In this document: positions 6,704-7,122 of the stretch, one piece after another
Position numbering within the stretch: position 1 is the first letter of the stretch
Layout: the number at the start of each line of letters is the position of its first letter
Assembly: GCA_947174725.1 (NCBI GenBank)
Contig: CAMWKA010000094.1
Span: forward strand, 1-7,122
Length of the DNA stretch: 7,122 nucleotides
Source of the DNA: an uncultured Lachnospiraceae bacterium
GTDB taxonomy: Bacteria; Bacillota; Clostridia; Lachnospirales; Lachnospiraceae
Direction of reading: 5' to 3'
The notes under the pieces: generated by a model
Told to the model about the DNA's origin: nothing
Database searches by the model: none
The model's input: the letters and a program-made list of their open reading frames with translations, nothing else
Program-made: the position numbers and the translations under genes

Positions 6704-6719
6704 ACATAATATGTTGTAG
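6704..6719 (+). promoter_or_regulatory. NrdR box 2
   Basis: ACATAATATGTTGTAG matches the NrdR consensus at about 12 of 16 positions and starts exactly 32 bp after box 1, the three-helical-turn spacing usual for NrdR box pairs. It ends 8 nt before the -35 element at 6728. Confidence 0.8.
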
Positions 6720-6727
6720 TTTATTGG

Positions 6728-6756
6728 TTGACTTTTATGAAAGCCTCTGTTACAAT
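6728..6756 (+). promoter_or_regulatory. sigma-A promoter of nrdD
   Basis: TTGACT (6728-6733) and TACAAT (6751-6756) are 17 nt apart, each with five of six consensus bases. Transcription is expected near 6763, giving a leader of about 172 nt before nrdD. The NrdR boxes lie just upstream. Confidence 0.85.
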
Positions 6757-6762
6757 GGATTC

Positions 6763-6934
6763 ATGCCCGCATAAAATTAGTTATGTAAACGAGAACGCCA
6801 GATTATGTGAACAGGATGTTAAGACTTGCGGCAGTGGATGGGTAAGCCGGCCGGCTTCGCGTATGCAGACGGAGCGGTTGTAACATAACGGTAGAAGCGG
6901 ATCAAAGACATGAGAGGAAGGGAGCAGTAAGTAA
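6763..6934 (+). other. long nrdD leader RNA with candidate structure, no known motif
   Basis: The region between the predicted start site and the nrdD ATG contains no gene. GTTATGT (6780-6786) pairs perfectly with ACATAAC (6883-6889), closing about 96 nt, as a P1-type stem would. A near repeat TTATGTRAAC occurs at 6781-6790 and 6803-6812, and both copies can pair with ACATAA (6883-6888), so two exclusive folds are possible. Inside lies a 14-nt perfect palindrome AAGCCGGCCGGCTT (6844-6857). I compared it from memory with cobalamin, THF, c-di-GMP, purine, fluoride and ZTP riboswitches and saw no match. The ribosome binding site region GGAAGGGAG (6916-6924) lies outside the closing stem. Confidence 0.45.
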
Positions 6935-7122
6935 ATGTTCTATGTAATTAAGAGGGATGGAGAACAGGCAGATTTCACATTAACAAAGATTAATGACGCG
7001 ATCATGAAGGCGTTCAATGCGGTTGAGAAGCAGTATAATAATGATATTATTGATTTATTAGCAATACGTGTGACTGCGGATTTTCAGGATAAGATCAAAG
7101 AAGGGGCAGTCCATGTAGAGGA
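6935..7122 (+). CDS. nrdD: anaerobic ribonucleoside-triphosphate reductase, N-terminal part (cut by window end)
   Basis: Class III ribonucleotide reductase makes deoxynucleotides from NTPs under anaerobic conditions with a glycyl radical. Only the first 62 codons are here, and the frame is open at the window end. They form an ATP-cone: YVIKRDGEQADF at 3-14, TKINDAIMKAF at 17-27, then IIDLLAIRVTADFQDKI (about 38-54) and VHVE at the edge. ATP-cones also occur in class I and II reductases and in NrdR. The wording VTADFQDKI and the upstream NrdR boxes favour nrdD in an anaerobe, but the glycyl-radical domain is not in view. The start at 6935 is supported by GGGAG about 10 nt upstream. The gene has its own promoter and is probably repressed by NrdR when dATP is high. 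The activase gene nrdG may follow outside the window. Confidence 0.88.
   Translation, partial: MFYVIKRDGEQADFTLTKINDAIMKAFNAVEKQYNNDIIDLLAIRVTADFQDKIKEGAVHVE

Noticed and set aside
6763..6772. ATGC-CC-GCAT inverted repeat near the nrdD transcription start
   Set aside because: Four base pairs with a 2-nt loop cannot form a stable hairpin; probably chance.
6763..6934. Known riboswitch classes (cobalamin, THF, c-di-GMP, purine, fluoride, ZTP) for the nrdD leader
   Set aside because: None of the conserved core sequences that I know could be found, so no class name is given.

Overview
The window looks like chromosomal DNA from an anaerobic, moderately AT-rich Firmicute, most likely a Lachnospiraceae-type clostridium. 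This is inferred from the AGGAGG-type ribosome binding sites, a 7TM-GGDEF protein of clostridial style, a DUF6465-like small protein, tRNA genes without encoded CCA, and an anaerobic ribonucleotide reductase gene behind paired NrdR boxes. All supported genes lie on the + strand. I see no transposase, integrase, CRISPR array or phage gene.

Layout. (1) 2-264: the last codons of an upstream gene, overlapping by ATGA a 66-aa DUF6465-like protein. (2) 265-395: a spacer of odd composition with a Cys-rich short ORF in one frame and an Ala/Val/Asn-rich stretch in another. (3) 396-2814: a membrane diguanylate cyclase (8 predicted TM segments, intact GGDEF, no primary I-site), overlapping by 26 bp a 251-aa membrane protein that I do not recognise. 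(4) 2840-3249: a complete stable-RNA operon: consensus promoter, tRNA-Arg(TCT), tRNA-His(GTG), tRNA-Gln(TTG), intrinsic terminator. (5) 3357-6605: a glycogen/starch debranching enzyme (GH13, GlgX/isoamylase type) followed after 2 nt by a TTG-started TPR lipoprotein, then a strong terminator. (6) 6606-6934: regulatory DNA with two NrdR boxes 32 bp apart, a consensus promoter and a leader of about 172 nt with long-range pairing. (7) 6935-7122: the 5' end of nrdD, seen as its N-terminal ATP-cone.

How the parts work together. The cyclase and its coupled partner probably form a membrane signalling pair. The debranching enzyme acts in storage polysaccharide breakdown, and the role of the coupled TPR lipoprotein is unknown. 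The nrdD region reads as a dNTP-responsive transcription unit (NrdR) with a possible second layer of control in its leader. The least explained parts are the nrdD leader, the 251-aa partner protein and the 265-395 spacer. None can be called a new system from sequence alone.
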